Part shown: one piece after another, positions 8,978 to 19,418 of the stretch | How positions within the stretch are numbered: position 1 is the first letter of the stretch | How the letters are laid out: every line of letters starts with the position of its first letter | NCBI GenBank assembly: GCA_031258965.1 | Contig: JAIRMC010000056.1 | Span: 1 to 41,942 of the forward strand | Source: Azoarcus sp. | GTDB lineage: Bacteria; Pseudomonadota; Gammaproteobacteria; Burkholderiales; Rhodocyclaceae | Direction: 5' to 3' | DNA length: 41,942 bases | Position numbers and translations under genes: made by a program | Notes under the pieces: generated by a model | Told to the model about the DNA's origin: nothing | The model's database searches: none | Seen by the model: only the letters and a program-made list of their open reading frames with translations

Positions 8978-11137
8978 ATGAATACGAACCTGCCCCGCTC
9001 TTCCCCGCGCCCCGGAACATGGCGCCTGCAACTTGCCCTCTTACTGTCCGCCCTCTTTCCCGCCACATTGTCCGCACAAACGCCTTCCACGCGCCACGAC
9101 GCCCACGCGGCGCACGCAAGCCGCCAGGAACCGGAACCCGCGTCCCTTGCGCCCATTGTCATCACCACGCCCGCCATGGACGCGCCGCTGGAAGTCCATC
9201 TCGACCCCAAAGCGCCCCAACAACCCCTGCCCGCCAACGATGGCGCATCCCTGCTGAAAACCATCCCCGGCATGAACCTCATCCGCAAGGGCGGCATCGA
9301 CGGCGATCCGGTATTTCGCGGCATGGCCGCTTCGCGCCTCAACATCTTGCTCGACGGCGAACAAATCCTCGGCGGCTGCGGCGGGCGCATGGACCCGCCC
9401 ACCGCCTATATCTTTCCGGATGCCTACGACCGCGTTACCCTGCTCAAAGGGCCGCAAAACATTGTTCATGGCCCGGCCTCTGCCGGGACGGTGTTGTTCG
9501 AGCGCAAACACAAACGTTTCAGCCAGCCTGGCTGGCGGCTGAACGCGGCGCTGACCGGCGCCAGCGCCGGGCGCACCGACAGCTTCATCGACCTCAAGGG
9601 CGGCAACCGCGCCGTCTACGCGGAAGGCATCCTCACCCACGCCCGCTCGGACGATTACAAAGACGGCAACGGCGACGCCGTACACTCCCGCTACGAGCGC
9701 CAAAGCGCCACCGCCATTCTCGGCCTGACGCCGGACGACGACACCCGGATCGAACTCTCTGCCATTCGCAGCGACGCCGAAGCCGCCTACGCCGACCGGG
9801 GCATGGACGGCAGCCGCTTCCACCGGGAAAACCAAGCGCTCAAATTCGAGAAAGCCCAGATCGGCGGCTTGCTGGACAAGGTCGAAGCCAGCGCCTATTA
9901 CAACTATGTCGACCATGTCATGGACAACGAGCACTTGCGGCGCGGCGCAGCCATGCCGATGGCGAGCAACCCCGACCGCGAGACCCGCGGCGGACGCCTT
10001 GCTTTCACTTTGACGCCCAGGAAAAACACCGTGCTGATCCTCGGCGGCGACCTGCAAGCCAACAAGCACGCCGCGCGCAGTGGTACGCCGCGCGGCGGGG
10101 CGGACTATTACCGCGCCAAAGCGCGCACCGCCGATGCCCGTTTTGAAAATCGCGGCCTGTTTTCCGAACTGACGTGGCAAATCGGCGAAGCCCACCGCCT
10201 GATCGGCGGCTTGCGCGTCGACCGCTGGCAAGCGACGGACAAACGCCAGACGGTTGGCATCGGCAGCGGCATGATGACGAATGACCGCCCCAATCCCAGC
10301 GCCAACCAAACCCGCCGCGAAACCCTGACGAGCGGCTTCATCCGCCTCGAACGGGACTTCACCGGCGGCACGGCCTACATCGGCCTGGGGCGCAGCGAAC
10401 GCGCCCCCGACTTCTGGGAACTCATCGGCAAAGAAGCCGCCGGGCGGGATAACAGCGCCAGTCTTTCCGCCTTTGCGCGCCTCAAGCCGGAAAAAACCAG
10501 CCAGATCGACGCCGGCGCAAACTTCCAGTCCGGCTCCTGGCAAGCGTTCGTCTCGGTTTTCTACAACCGGATCGACGACTACATCCTGATCGAAAGCCAG
10601 TACGCCAAACCCGCCGCGATGGGCACGGGCACGCGCGCCGCGACTATCGCCCGCAACATCGGCGCAACGGCCTGGGGCGGCGAAGCGGGCTTCAATTACC
10701 GCTTTTCGCCAGACTGGAGAAGCGCGGCAAGCCTCGCCTATGTCCATGGCGAAAACAACACCGATCACCACGCGCTCGCACAGATGCCGCCGCTGGAAGG
10801 CCGCCTCGGCCTAGACTGGCAACGCGGCCCATGGTCGACCGGCGCGCTTCTGCGCCTCGTCGCCGCCCAGAACCGCCACGCTGTCAACCAGGGCAACATC
10901 GTCGGCCAGGACTTGGGCAAAAGCGGCGGCTTCGCTGTCTTCTCCCTCAACGGCGCTTACCGTTGGAATAAAGACATCCAGATCAACTTCGGCATCGACA
11001 ACCTGTTCGACAAGACTTACGCGGAATTCATCAGCAGAAGTGGCGAGGCCAGCATGATCCAGGGCTATGAGCAAACCACCCGCGTCAACGAACCGGGCCG
11101 CACGCTGTGGATACGGGCGCGGATCGCGCTGGATTGA
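8978..11137 (+). CDS. TonB-dependent copper receptor, OprC-like
   Basis: The protein is about 719 residues from ATG 8978; an in-frame TTG at 8960 is a weaker start. After a signal peptide comes a His-rich stretch ('RHDAHAAHASRQ'), then a TonB-box-like 'APIVITTPAM'. The plug carries 'GGIDGDPVFRGMAASRLNILLDG' split around 'GGCGGRMDPPTAYIFP'. The CGGRMDPP segment is characteristic of OprC/NosA-type copper receptors. A barrel of about 22 strands follows, ending 'NEPGRTLWIRARIALD'. It is an outer-membrane channel for copper uptake, and it sits directly after the DUF2946 gene, its usual neighbour. Copper specificity is inferred from family resemblance. Confidence 0.88.
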   Translation: MNTNLPRSSPRPGTWRLQLALLLSALFPATLSAQTPSTRHDAHAAHASRQEPEPASLAPIVITTPAMDAPLEVHLDPKAPQQPLPANDGASLLKTIPGMNLIRKGGIDGDPVFRGMAASRLNILLDGEQILGGCGGRMDPPTAYIFPDAYDRVTLLKGPQNIVHGPASAGTVLFERKHKRFSQPGWRLNAALTGASAGRTDSFIDLKGGNRAVYAEGILTHARSDDYKDGNGDAVHSRYERQSATAILGLTPDDDTRIELSAIRSDAEAAYADRGMDGSRFHRENQALKFEKAQIGGLLDKVEASAYYNYVDHVMDNEHLRRGAAMPMASNPDRETRGGRLAFTLTPRKNTVLILGGDLQANKHAARSGTPRGGADYYRAKARTADARFENRGLFSELTWQIGEAHRLIGGLRVDRWQATDKRQTVGIGSGMMTNDRPNPSANQTRRETLTSGFIRLERDFTGGTAYIGLGRSERAPDFWELIGKEAAGRDNSASLSAFARLKPEKTSQIDAGANFQSGSWQAFVSVFYNRIDDYILIESQYAKPAAMGTGTRAATIARNIGATAWGGEAGFNYRFSPDWRSAASLAYVHGENNTDHHALAQMPPLEGRLGLDWQRGPWSTGALLRLVAAQNRHAVNQGNIVGQDLGKSGGFAVFSLNGAYRWNKDIQINFGIDNLFDKTYAEFISRSGEASMIQGYEQTTRVNEPGRTLWIRARIALD

Positions 11138-11149
11138 GGCAGATCGGCA

Positions 11150-11307
11150 AAACACCGCATGGAGTGCCGCGGGCCTTCGGCCCTCGCAATGACGGGACGG
11201 GGATTGGCGCATCGCAGCGAAGGTCTACCTACCCGTCATTGCGAGCAAAGCGCCGCCGCCAGCCCGGCGTGCGGATTGCCACGTCCCTTCGGGCCTCGCA
11301 ATGATGG
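11150..11307. repeat. Dispersed palindromic repeat (CATTGCGRG...CCTCGCAATGA), copies 2 and 3
   Basis: A half element ends in CCCTCGCAATGACGGG (about 11180-11195). A full element at 11233-11307 runs from CGTCATTGCGAGCAAAGCG to CGGGCCTCGCAATGATGG. Both match copy 1 at 3553-3624 at their ends, while the middle differs. The full element lies between the convergent OprC-like and ftsH genes and could fold into a large hairpin. Confidence 0.6.
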
Positions 11308-11370
11308 AAGTCCTCCTTAGGCTTCAATTTGTTGACCTGCTCTAAAATAATCCGGCTTTTTCGCAGGGCC

Positions 11371-11388
11371 GCCACGGAGCCGCGTGGC
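11371..11388 (-). terminator. Hairpin directly after ftsH
   Basis: GCCACG (11371-11376) and CGTGGC (11383-11388) form a six-base stem right behind the ftsH stop on the minus strand. No uridine run follows, so termination is only possible. Confidence 0.35.
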
Positions 11389-13287
<1,899 letters not shown>

Positions 13288-13334
13288 CGCGATAACCCCG
13301 AAAACCCGTGACGGGCAAACAAACCAAAGGGACC

Positions 13335-13363
13335 GATTTTAAAGGCGTTCCCCGCGCCCGGCA
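13335..13363 (-). promoter_or_regulatory. Candidate ftsH promoter
   Basis: On the minus strand TTGCCG (13363-13358) and TAAAAT (13340-13335) are spaced by 17 bases, about 48 bases before the ftsH ATG. This resembles a sigma-70 promoter; no clear heat-shock promoter text was seen. Confidence 0.45.
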
Positions 13364-13426
13364 AACCACAATATTCGCTACTGTCGTTATTGGGCGAACC
13401 GCGCCGTGCGGTATTTGACGCATGCA

Positions 13427-14047
13427 TCAAACGCGCAACTGCCCGCCCAGTAGATACACTTCGGCGCTGCGGTCGCGCGACGCTTTTGGCTTACGCGCCT
13501 GCACGGACAGGAAACACCGCGCCATCTCCCGGCGAAACGCCATGAATCCCTCGCCCTGGAACGCCTTAACCAGGAAGCGCCCGCTGGGACGAAGGTGGTG
13601 GACAGCAAAATCGAGCGCTAGTTCGCACAACATGATCGAACGCGCTTGATCCGCCGCCGCCACGCCAGACAGATTGGGCGACATGTCCGAGAGCACGGCG
13701 TCGACATGGCTGCCGCCCAGGCGGCGCTCGAACTCGGCGAGCGTTCCCCCATCGGAAAAGTCGCCTTGCAGGAAGTCCACCCCGGCAATGGGTTCGACCG
13801 GCAGCAAGTCGACCGCGAACACGCGCCCCTTGCTCTCGCAACGTTGCGCCGCGACCTGGCACCATGAACCTGGCGCGGCCCCGAGATCCACCACTACCGC
13901 GCCAGGGCGCAACAGGTGGTCTCGATCATCGATTTCCATGAGCTTGTAGGCCGCGCGAGCGCGATAACCCTCCGCGTTGGCACGCTGGACGAAAGGATCG
14001 GCAAGATGTTCGCGCATCCATGCCTTGCTGGTCTTGCTGCGTTTCAT
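13427..14047 (-). CDS. rlmE: 23S rRNA (uridine-2'-O)-methyltransferase RlmE
   Basis: The protein is 206 residues from the ATG at 14047, the usual length. The open frame extends upstream to 14182 and includes another ATG at 14128, but the extension has no family resemblance. The SAM-binding motif is '[10 protein letters not shown]' (about 53-62). The K-D-K-E tetrad of RrmJ/FtsJ enzymes is complete: K35, D121 (in 'LSDMSPN'), K161 (in 'LVKAFQGEG') and E196. It methylates U2552 of 23S rRNA during late 50S assembly. It is encoded just before ftsH, as in many proteobacteria; the yhbY gene often found alongside is absent. Confidence 0.95.
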   Translation of the reverse strand: MKRSKTSKAWMREHLADPFVQRANAEGYRARAAYKLMEIDDRDHLLRPGAVVVDLGAAPGSWCQVAAQRCESKGRVFAVDLLPVEPIAGVDFLQGDFSDGGTLAEFERRLGGSHVDAVLSDMSPNLSGVAAADQARSIMLCELALDFAVHHLRPSGRFLVKAFQGEGFMAFRREMARCFLSVQARKPKASRDRSAEVYLLGGQLRV

Positions 14048-14293
14048 ATTTGCGCGTTGCTCGCCTATGGCAACGCGAAAGCCCTTGAAAGATTCTTGCT
14101 TTCGCTCAAAATGAGAGCGTTTTCCCATAGAGTAAACACTCTTCCTTTCTCTATGCGTCACACTGTATTGACATGAAACCATTCATAAGTCAACGCTCTC
14201 AATGTTTCGATCCGCTCGTGACGAAGATGCCCGGCATCTTACTGTCCGTGCATCATTTATGCAATATGCCGGACATCCCTGCGTTTTCCTGAT

Positions 14294-14322
14294 TTGAAGC
14301 GCCGGATAGCGCCAGGTATAAT
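14294..14322 (+). promoter_or_regulatory. Strong sigma-70 promoter for the VanX/L,D-transpeptidase unit
   Basis: TTGAAG (14294-14299) and a perfect TATAAT (14317-14322) are separated by 17 bases. The predicted start near 14329 gives a leader of about 58 bases before the small ORF at 14387. The stretch from 14048 to 14293 holds no gene I can support. Confidence 0.7.
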
Positions 14323-14386
14323 GCCGACGCGATGAGGTTCATATGCGGCAACGGGATTCCACTTTTCTTTAACGCGAAGGAATATC

Positions 14387-14482
14387 ATGAGCGAGAACAT
14401 TCGGGAAGCGGCCCTGGAAACGCAGTACCTCGTCGCGGGCGGGAGGGAACACTATCCCTTTGCCCCGTGCCTGTTCAAATAA
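14387..14482 (+). CDS. Possible 31-residue small protein or leader peptide
   Basis: ATG at 14387 is preceded by GAAGGA (14376-14381) with good spacing and reads 31 codons (starts MSENIREAALET, ends PFAPCLFK) to TAA at 14480. It lies between the promoter at 14294-14322 and the fusion gene at 14523. I recognise no family. The codon use looks coding-like and the ribosome site is better than that of the large gene that follows. It could be a true small protein, a regulatory leader, or the decayed start of a larger gene. An overlapping frame from 14332 has no comparable ribosome site. Confidence 0.4.
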   Translation: MSENIREAALETQYLVAGGREHYPFAPCLFK

Positions 14483-14522
14483 AAAAACAGCCGGTTTGTT
14501 CCAGAAAATCCCCTTCGTGAAA

Positions 14523-15869
14523 ATGCGCATACCGGCGAGCGTATACGCCTGGGTCTTTGCCGTTCTGTCCGCTTGCGGCCTGGCCTGCGCCGCGCGGGCC
14601 GCCGATACGGTATCGCCGATTGCCACGGCGCCCTACCCGCCGAAAGGGTTTGTATACGTGCGCGACATGATGCCGGAGGCGGCGCTGGAAATACGCTATT
14701 TCGGCACAGCCAATTTCATGGGCGCGCGGGTGGACGGATACGAGGCCCCTGAAGCCCTCCTCAGTACCGAGGCCGCCGCCGCGCTCAAGGCGGTGGGCAG
14801 GGATCTGAGCGAAAAGGGTTACGGACTCAAGATTTTCGATGCCTACCGTCCCGAATGGGCCGTCAGGCATTTCGTGCGCTGGGCAAAAGATTTGACGGAT
14901 GCCGGGAACAAAGCGTCGTTCTATCCCGATGTCGACAAGGCGAAATTGTTTGAATTGGGCTATATCGCGGGGAGATCGGCCCATTCGCGCGGCAGTACCG
15001 TCGATTTGACCCTGGTCGACCTGAAAAGTGGTCAGGATATCGATATGGGATCGCATTTCGATTTTTTCGGTGAAATCTCCCACCACGGCTCCAGGCTCGT
15101 CACGGCACGGCAGGCCGCTCATCGCAAACGCCTGCGCAATGCGATGGAAGCGCACGGTTTCAGGCGGCTTGAAACCGAGTGGTGGCATTACACCCTGAAG
15201 AACGAACCCTATCCCGACACGTATTTCGATTTTCCGGTTGCCGCCGCATCCACGCCCGATCCGGCGACGCAGCGGGCGCTGGAAACATACGCCGGAGGCG
15301 CTGGCCGACTGGTCGTCGTGTCCGGAAAACCCGGCGCTGCCACCAACAGGGCGGAAGTGCGCGCGTATGCAAAAGTCGATGACGTGTGGACGCTGCGTTT
15401 TTCCACCGACGCCTGGCTTGGGAAAAACGGTTTCCGCCAGGATAAACGCGAGGGCGACGGCGCGACGCCCACCGGCGTTTTCACGTTTGGCCGCGCGTTC
15501 GGCATTGCTGGCGATCCAGGGTCGGCGACGCCTTATACCAGAGTGACGCGGGCCGACGTATGGGTCGACGATCCCGCCTCGAAGTATTACAACCAGTGGG
15601 CGCGCGCCGATGATCCCGATGCCGACTGGCGATCCGCCGAACGGCTCACGGACTACGGGCAAGCCTACAAATACGCCATTGCGGTGAATTACAACGTATC
15701 GCCCATCGTTCCCGGCAAGGGGTCGGCGATCTTCCTGCATGCCGCGACCGGCAGGCCCACTGCGGGGTGCGTCGCGGTTCCGGAAGCCGCGATGGTGTTT
15801 TTTCTCGGATTCGTCAGGGAAGACAGCAAGATTGTCCTCACGCCCTCACTCGGGGATTTCCGTGATTGA
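14523..15869 (+). CDS. Secreted fusion of VanX-type D-Ala-D-Ala dipeptidase and YkuD-type L,D-transpeptidase
   Basis: The protein is 448 residues from ATG 14523, with a signal peptide ('VFAVLSACGLACAARA', cut near residue 26). Residues about 35-240 form an M15D (VanX/DdpX) dipeptidase: 'SAHSRGSTVDLTLVD' supplies zinc ligands H154 and D161, and 'ETEWWHYTL' supplies the general base E219 and ligand H222. 'DMGSHFDFF' and 'AHRKRLRNAMEAHGF' are also family text. Residues about 260-440 form a YkuD-like domain with 'KREGDGATPTGVFTFG' and the catalytic 'HAATGRPTAGC' (H406, C416). Both active sites look intact. The periplasmic roles inferred are hydrolysis of D-Ala-D-Ala and L,D-crosslinking or exchange on peptidoglycan. 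It has its own promoter and a small ORF upstream. Confidence 0.87.
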   Translation: MRIPASVYAWVFAVLSACGLACAARAADTVSPIATAPYPPKGFVYVRDMMPEAALEIRYFGTANFMGARVDGYEAPEALLSTEAAAALKAVGRDLSEKGYGLKIFDAYRPEWAVRHFVRWAKDLTDAGNKASFYPDVDKAKLFELGYIAGRSAHSRGSTVDLTLVDLKSGQDIDMGSHFDFFGEISHHGSRLVTARQAAHRKRLRNAMEAHGFRRLETEWWHYTLKNEPYPDTYFDFPVAAASTPDPATQRALETYAGGAGRLVVVSGKPGAATNRAEVRAYAKVDDVWTLRFSTDAWLGKNGFRQDKREGDGATPTGVFTFGRAFGIAGDPGSATPYTRVTRADVWVDDPASKYYNQWARADDPDADWRSAERLTDYGQAYKYAIAVNYNVSPIVPGKGSAIFLHAATGRPTAGCVAVPEAAMVFFLGFVREDSKIVLTPSLGDFRD

Positions 15870-15885
15870 GGCGCGTCAGCGCCTC
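15868..15885. terminator. Hairpin between convergent genes
   Basis: GAGGCGC (15868-15874), loop GTCA, GCGCCTC (15879-15885): a perfect seven-base stem overlapping the stop codon of the fusion gene and ten bases from the suhB stop. A bidirectional terminator is likely by position, though no T run follows. Confidence 0.5.
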
Positions 15886-15894
15886 GCTTCGTGT

Positions 15895-16716
15895 CTACGT
15901 TCTGGCGGCGGCCCAGTGCGACTGCACGGTGAGCAGCAATTCGGTGAACACCTTGGGCGCGCCAGCGACGAGATTGCCGCTTTTAAGAAAACCGCCTTCG
16001 CCGTCGAAATCAGCAACAAAACCACCCGCTTCTTGAATCAACAGCACACCGGCAGCCATGTCCCAGGGCGCGAGACCGATTTCCCAGAAACCATCAAGAC
16101 GCCCACTGGCGACGTAGGCCAGATCAAGCGACGCCGCGCCCGGACGCCGCATACCGGCGCTCTTGTGCGTCAGTTCGCGGAATATGGCGAGATAGGCGTC
16201 GATATGATCGAACTGGCGAAAAGGAAAGCCGGTGCCGAGCAGCGCGTCGGCCAGGCGCAGGCGGCGCGATACCCGGATGCGGCGATCGTTCATGTATGCG
16301 CCACGCCCACGCGAGGCGGTAAACAGCTCGTTGGCGACCGGATCGAAAATCACCGCGTGCTCGGGCACGCCCTTGCGGGCGAGCGCAATCGACACTGCAT
16401 ATTGCGGAAACCCGTGGATGAAGTTGGTCGTGCCGTCGAGCGGGTCGATGATCCAGACGAACTCGCCGCCGCGCCCGTCCTCCGGCCCGGAACGCCCGGA
16501 CTCCTCTGCTAGAATCCCGTGCTCCGGGAAAGCTTCGCGCAGGATGTCGATGATGGCGGCTTCGGCGGCGCGGTCGACCTCGGTAACGAAATCGTTGGGC
16601 GCCTTGCTCTCGACGTTCAGAAGATCAAGCTGGTTCGCGGCCTGGTTGATGATCGAAGCCGCGCGACGGGCGGCCTTGACGGCGATATTGATGGCGGGAT
16701 CGAGGTTGGGACGCAT
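15895..16716 (-). CDS. suhB: Inositol-1-monophosphatase family protein SuhB
   Basis: The protein has 273 residues. The metal-binding motif '[12 protein letters not shown]' is at about 91-102, with upstream acidic residues in 'ILAEESG' (about 68-74) and the C-terminal motif 'WDMAAG' (near 224). These are the Mg2+/Li+-sensitive phosphatase signatures. The length matches SuhB, which hydrolyses inositol phosphates and in Escherichia coli also takes part in rRNA transcription antitermination. It is divergent from trmJ with only 46 bases between the starts, so the two share an upstream region, a pairing seen in several proteobacteria. Confidence 0.93.
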   Translation of the reverse strand: MRPNLDPAINIAVKAARRAASIINQAANQLDLLNVESKAPNDFVTEVDRAAEAAIIDILREAFPEHGILAEESGRSGPEDGRGGEFVWIIDPLDGTTNFIHGFPQYAVSIALARKGVPEHAVIFDPVANELFTASRGRGAYMNDRRIRVSRRLRLADALLGTGFPFRQFDHIDAYLAIFRELTHKSAGMRRPGAASLDLAYVASGRLDGFWEIGLAPWDMAAGVLLIQEAGGFVADFDGEGGFLKSGNLVAGAPKVFTELLLTVQSHWAAART

Positions 16717-16762
16717 GCGGGAATCCTGTCTTGTTCAGAGAGCGAAAACGGCTGATTCTAAT

Positions 16763-17500
16763 ATGAACGATCCCTTGCCGCTTGACCGCGTCCGTGTCGT
16801 GCTTGTCCGCGCTAGTCATCCCGGCAACATCGGAGCGGCGGCCCGCGCGATGAAAACCATGGGTCTTGCGCGCCTGTGGCTGGTTTCACCCGCGTCGTTT
16901 CCCAATCCCGTGGCCAGGGCAAGGGCGTCCGGCGCGGGCGATGTACTCGACAGGGCAAAAGTGGTCGATACCCTGCCAGAAGCCCTTGCGGGCACGGTGT
17001 TCGCGGCGGCGCTCACCGCGCGGCGGCGCGATTTGTCCTTGCCGTGCCTCGGGCTGCGCGCCGCCGCTGCCGAACTCCTCGAATGGCGCGCGCGCGGCGA
17101 AGTCGCGCTGGTATTTGGCAACGAAGCGAGCGGCCTGACGAATGAGGAACTGGGCCTGTGCGCGCTGCCGGTCACGATTCCGGCCAGTCCCGATTACGCC
17201 TCACTCAACCTCGGCGCCGCCGTGCAACTGGCATGTTATGAACTGAGAATGGCGGCGATGGAGGAGGATGCCCGCCCCGCCGCCGGGCGCGCGCCCGAAC
17301 CCGCAACCCATGAGGAGGTCGAAGGTTTTTTCGCCCATCTGGAGTCGGCCATTGTCGCCAGCGGTTTTCTTGATCCGGCGAAACCGCGCCGCCTCATGCC
17401 GAAACTGCGCCGCCTGTTTGGCCGCGCGCGGCTGGAAAAGGGAGAAGTCGCCATTCTGCGCGGCATCCTGGCAAGTTTCAGCGCCGGTGAGAATAAGTAA
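16763..17500 (+). CDS. trmJ: tRNA (cytidine/uridine-32-2'-O)-methyltransferase TrmJ
   Basis: The protein is 245 residues from ATG 16763 and belongs to the SPOUT class. N-terminal 'VVLVRASHPGNIGAAARAMKTMG' begins the family, the middle 'VALVFGNEASGLTNEEL' forms the trefoil-knot SAM site (about 113-129), and 'ASPDYASLNLGAAVQLACYE' is the third motif. It methylates the ribose at position 32 of tRNA anticodon loops. The frame is open upstream to 16232, but that region overlaps suhB antisense and is not part of the gene. cysE follows after 89 bases. Confidence 0.93.
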   Translation: MNDPLPLDRVRVVLVRASHPGNIGAAARAMKTMGLARLWLVSPASFPNPVARARASGAGDVLDRAKVVDTLPEALAGTVFAAALTARRRDLSLPCLGLRAAAAELLEWRARGEVALVFGNEASGLTNEELGLCALPVTIPASPDYASLNLGAAVQLACYELRMAAMEEDARPAAGRAPEPATHEEVEGFFAHLESAIVASGFLDPAKPRRLMPKLRRLFGRARLEKGEVAILRGILASFSAGENK

Positions 17501-17589
17501 AAAACTGAAAGTAGAATAGCCCGTTTCCGGCGGGTTGCCACGCCGCCGGGCCATTGTCGGGATTCGTCACATTTCAGGAAGGTTTTTCC

Positions 17590-18348
17590 ATGTTCGAGCA
17601 TTTGCGTGAAGACTTGGCCAGCGTGCGCGAGCGCGATCCGGCAGCGCGTTCGCCCTGGGAAGTGTTGACCTGTTATCCCGGCGTGCATGCGTTGCTCTTT
17701 CACCGGCTCGCGCATGCGGCATGGCGGCGGCGTCTGTATTGGTTCGGGCGTTTCATCAGCTATGTCGGGCGGTTTTTCACCGGCATCGACATCCATCCCG
17801 CGGCGGTGATCGGACGGCGGGTGTTCATCGACCACGGTACGGGCGTGGTGATCGGCGAAACCGCCGTTGTGGGCGATGACTGCACCATCTACCAGGGCGT
17901 GACGCTTGGCGGCACCTCGCTTTACCGGAACACCAAGCGTCATCCGACGCTAGGCCGGGGCGTGGTTGTCGGGGCGGGGGCCAAGGTGCTGGGCGGTTTC
18001 GAGGTTGGCGACGGCGCGAAGATCGGCTCGAACGCCGTGGTCGTCAAGCCCGTGCCCGCAGGCGCGACGGTGGTCGGCAACCCTGGCCGCGTCCTCGGCG
18101 GCGCGCACGCCGACAAGTCCGCGCCGTCCGCCGATGCGCACGACGGTTTTCCGGCCTATGGCGTCACCCGTGACATGAGCGATCCGCTCGCCCGCGCCAT
18201 TCATGGTCTTCTCGATCACGCCGCCGAAACCGACCGGCGTTTTCAGGCGCTTGTCGATCGCCTCGCCGCCACGGGCATCGCGCCCGACCCGGAAACAGAA
18301 ACCAGGGACGGTTTCGATGCGGGCGAACTTTCGAAGATCGTGGATTGA
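17590..18348 (+). CDS. cysE: Serine O-acetyltransferase
   Basis: The protein is 252 residues from ATG 17590. The N-terminal helical domain contains '[23 protein letters not shown]'-type text (here in two parts), as in CysE. The C-terminal left-handed beta-helix carries hexapeptide repeats and '[20 protein letters not shown]' followed by 'YQGVTLGGT', with the catalytic His/Asp in this stretch. The enzyme makes O-acetylserine, the precursor of cysteine and the source of the CysB inducer. The tail after 'GRVLGG' is longer than minimal CysE. Its position after trmJ matches the common betaproteobacterial order; iscR, which may follow, is absent. Confidence 0.92.
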   Translation: MFEHLREDLASVRERDPAARSPWEVLTCYPGVHALLFHRLAHAAWRRRLYWFGRFISYVGRFFTGIDIHPAAVIGRRVFIDHGTGVVIGETAVVGDDCTIYQGVTLGGTSLYRNTKRHPTLGRGVVVGAGAKVLGGFEVGDGAKIGSNAVVVKPVPAGATVVGNPGRVLGGAHADKSAPSADAHDGFPAYGVTRDMSDPLARAIHGLLDHAAETDRRFQALVDRLAATGIAPDPETETRDGFDAGELSKIVD

Positions 18349-18516
18349 CTTTCCCGCCCTCCGCATATCTTGGACAAGACCAACAAAAAGCCAGCGGCAA
18401 CCCTTCAGAGTTTCGACCTTCGCACCTTTCTTACAGGCGAAGTTTCAAACCGGAGTTGGTTTTACGATGAATCAGGTATTGCCGAATGTTGCCTGGGCGC
18501 TTTGTGCGAAATGTTC

Positions 18517-19128
18517 CTATTGCAGCTGGGTGGTTTGCGACAATTCGCGTAATGCCCTGGAGAATTCCATATGATCGAACGGTTCTGTGCCGAAATGACG
18601 ATCCATGTAGGCTTTGATCTTCGCAGGTAATCGCTGTTCGTATTGCAGTGCGGCTTTATGGCCCTGTACGCTGATGGGCAACAGTACCGAACGCCATATC
18701 TCGGCAGAGGTAAGTTCGCTTTTTTCTGTTTTGATCGTCGATCCGTCCGGCCGCCTCATATCCGGCATGAATTTTTCCAGTTCCATTGCACGAAACAACA
18801 GTTCCGCTCTCGCCTCATGGGAGCAAAGATCAGCATTGCGTATGCCTACGTAAAAGACTGCGCTCATTGCGTCACTGGCGGTCAGTCCCGAGGACATGAA
18901 ACGTTGGATAGCTTTCCGTGGAGTGACTTTGACTTTTCTTGAGTTACAAACTTTATCGCAATGATCGATGACTTGTCCGACTTTGTCGAATTGGAAGACG
19001 ACCCGCGAGTTTAAATAGGCCGCAATATCGGCGTCCGTGATTTCATTCGGTTCGGCAGCGGCACACGGCACCGAGATCAGTGCCAAAATCAACATGAGCA
19101 GTCCGAACAAACGATTATTGGCAACCAT
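18517..19128 (-). CDS. Secreted protein of unknown function
   Basis: The protein is 203 residues if it starts at ATG 19128. An upstream ATG at 19206 adds 26 residues ahead of an otherwise standard signal peptide, so 19128 is preferred. The signal peptide 'LFGLLMLILALISVPCAAAEP' ends near residue 25. The mature part is mostly helical, with three cysteines ('DHCDKVCNSRK' and 'ADLCSHEA'). I recognise no family. Base composition is clearly less GC-rich than the neighbours, as is the non-coding stretch 19207-19418 beside it, which hints at later acquisition. It is on the same strand as hom but 290 bases away. Confidence 0.6.
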   Translation of the reverse strand: MVANNRLFGLLMLILALISVPCAAAEPNEITDADIAAYLNSRVVFQFDKVGQVIDHCDKVCNSRKVKVTPRKAIQRFMSSGLTASDAMSAVFYVGIRNADLCSHEARAELLFRAMELEKFMPDMRRPDGSTIKTEKSELTSAEIWRSVLLPISVQGHKAALQYEQRLPAKIKAYMDRHFGTEPFDHMEFSRALRELSQTTQLQ

Positions 19129-19418
19129 CTGCAATCCCTTGCCAAAACTGTTCCAATTTTCTGTTCTGACCAGCATGGGGGCCACCGCCTCCCGTAGCGT
19201 AGTCATACTACATGAGTTCCGCGAATCTTTTTACTTCGACCTGATAATATTTCGGGATACACGCCATGCCATCAACATAGCAGTGGCAAGTTGGATTTTG
19301 ATACGAAATTCTTTTATTTTCTTGATGGCAGATAGTCGAAGGCATTTTTATTTTTCAATGGCCGCCGCTCCACCAGGCGGGGGAAATGCAGGCCGCGCAG
19401 TTTCCACAAATAGCCGGA

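Noticed and set aside
14332-14520. A 62-codon frame overlapping the 31-codon ORF
   Set aside because: It starts only a few bases after the predicted transcription start with no ribosome site. The 31-codon frame is better supported.
18370-18552. A 60-codon plus-strand frame between cysE and the unknown secreted gene
   Set aside because: It has a TTG start without a ribosome site, shows no recognisable similarity, and overlaps the end of the minus-strand gene.
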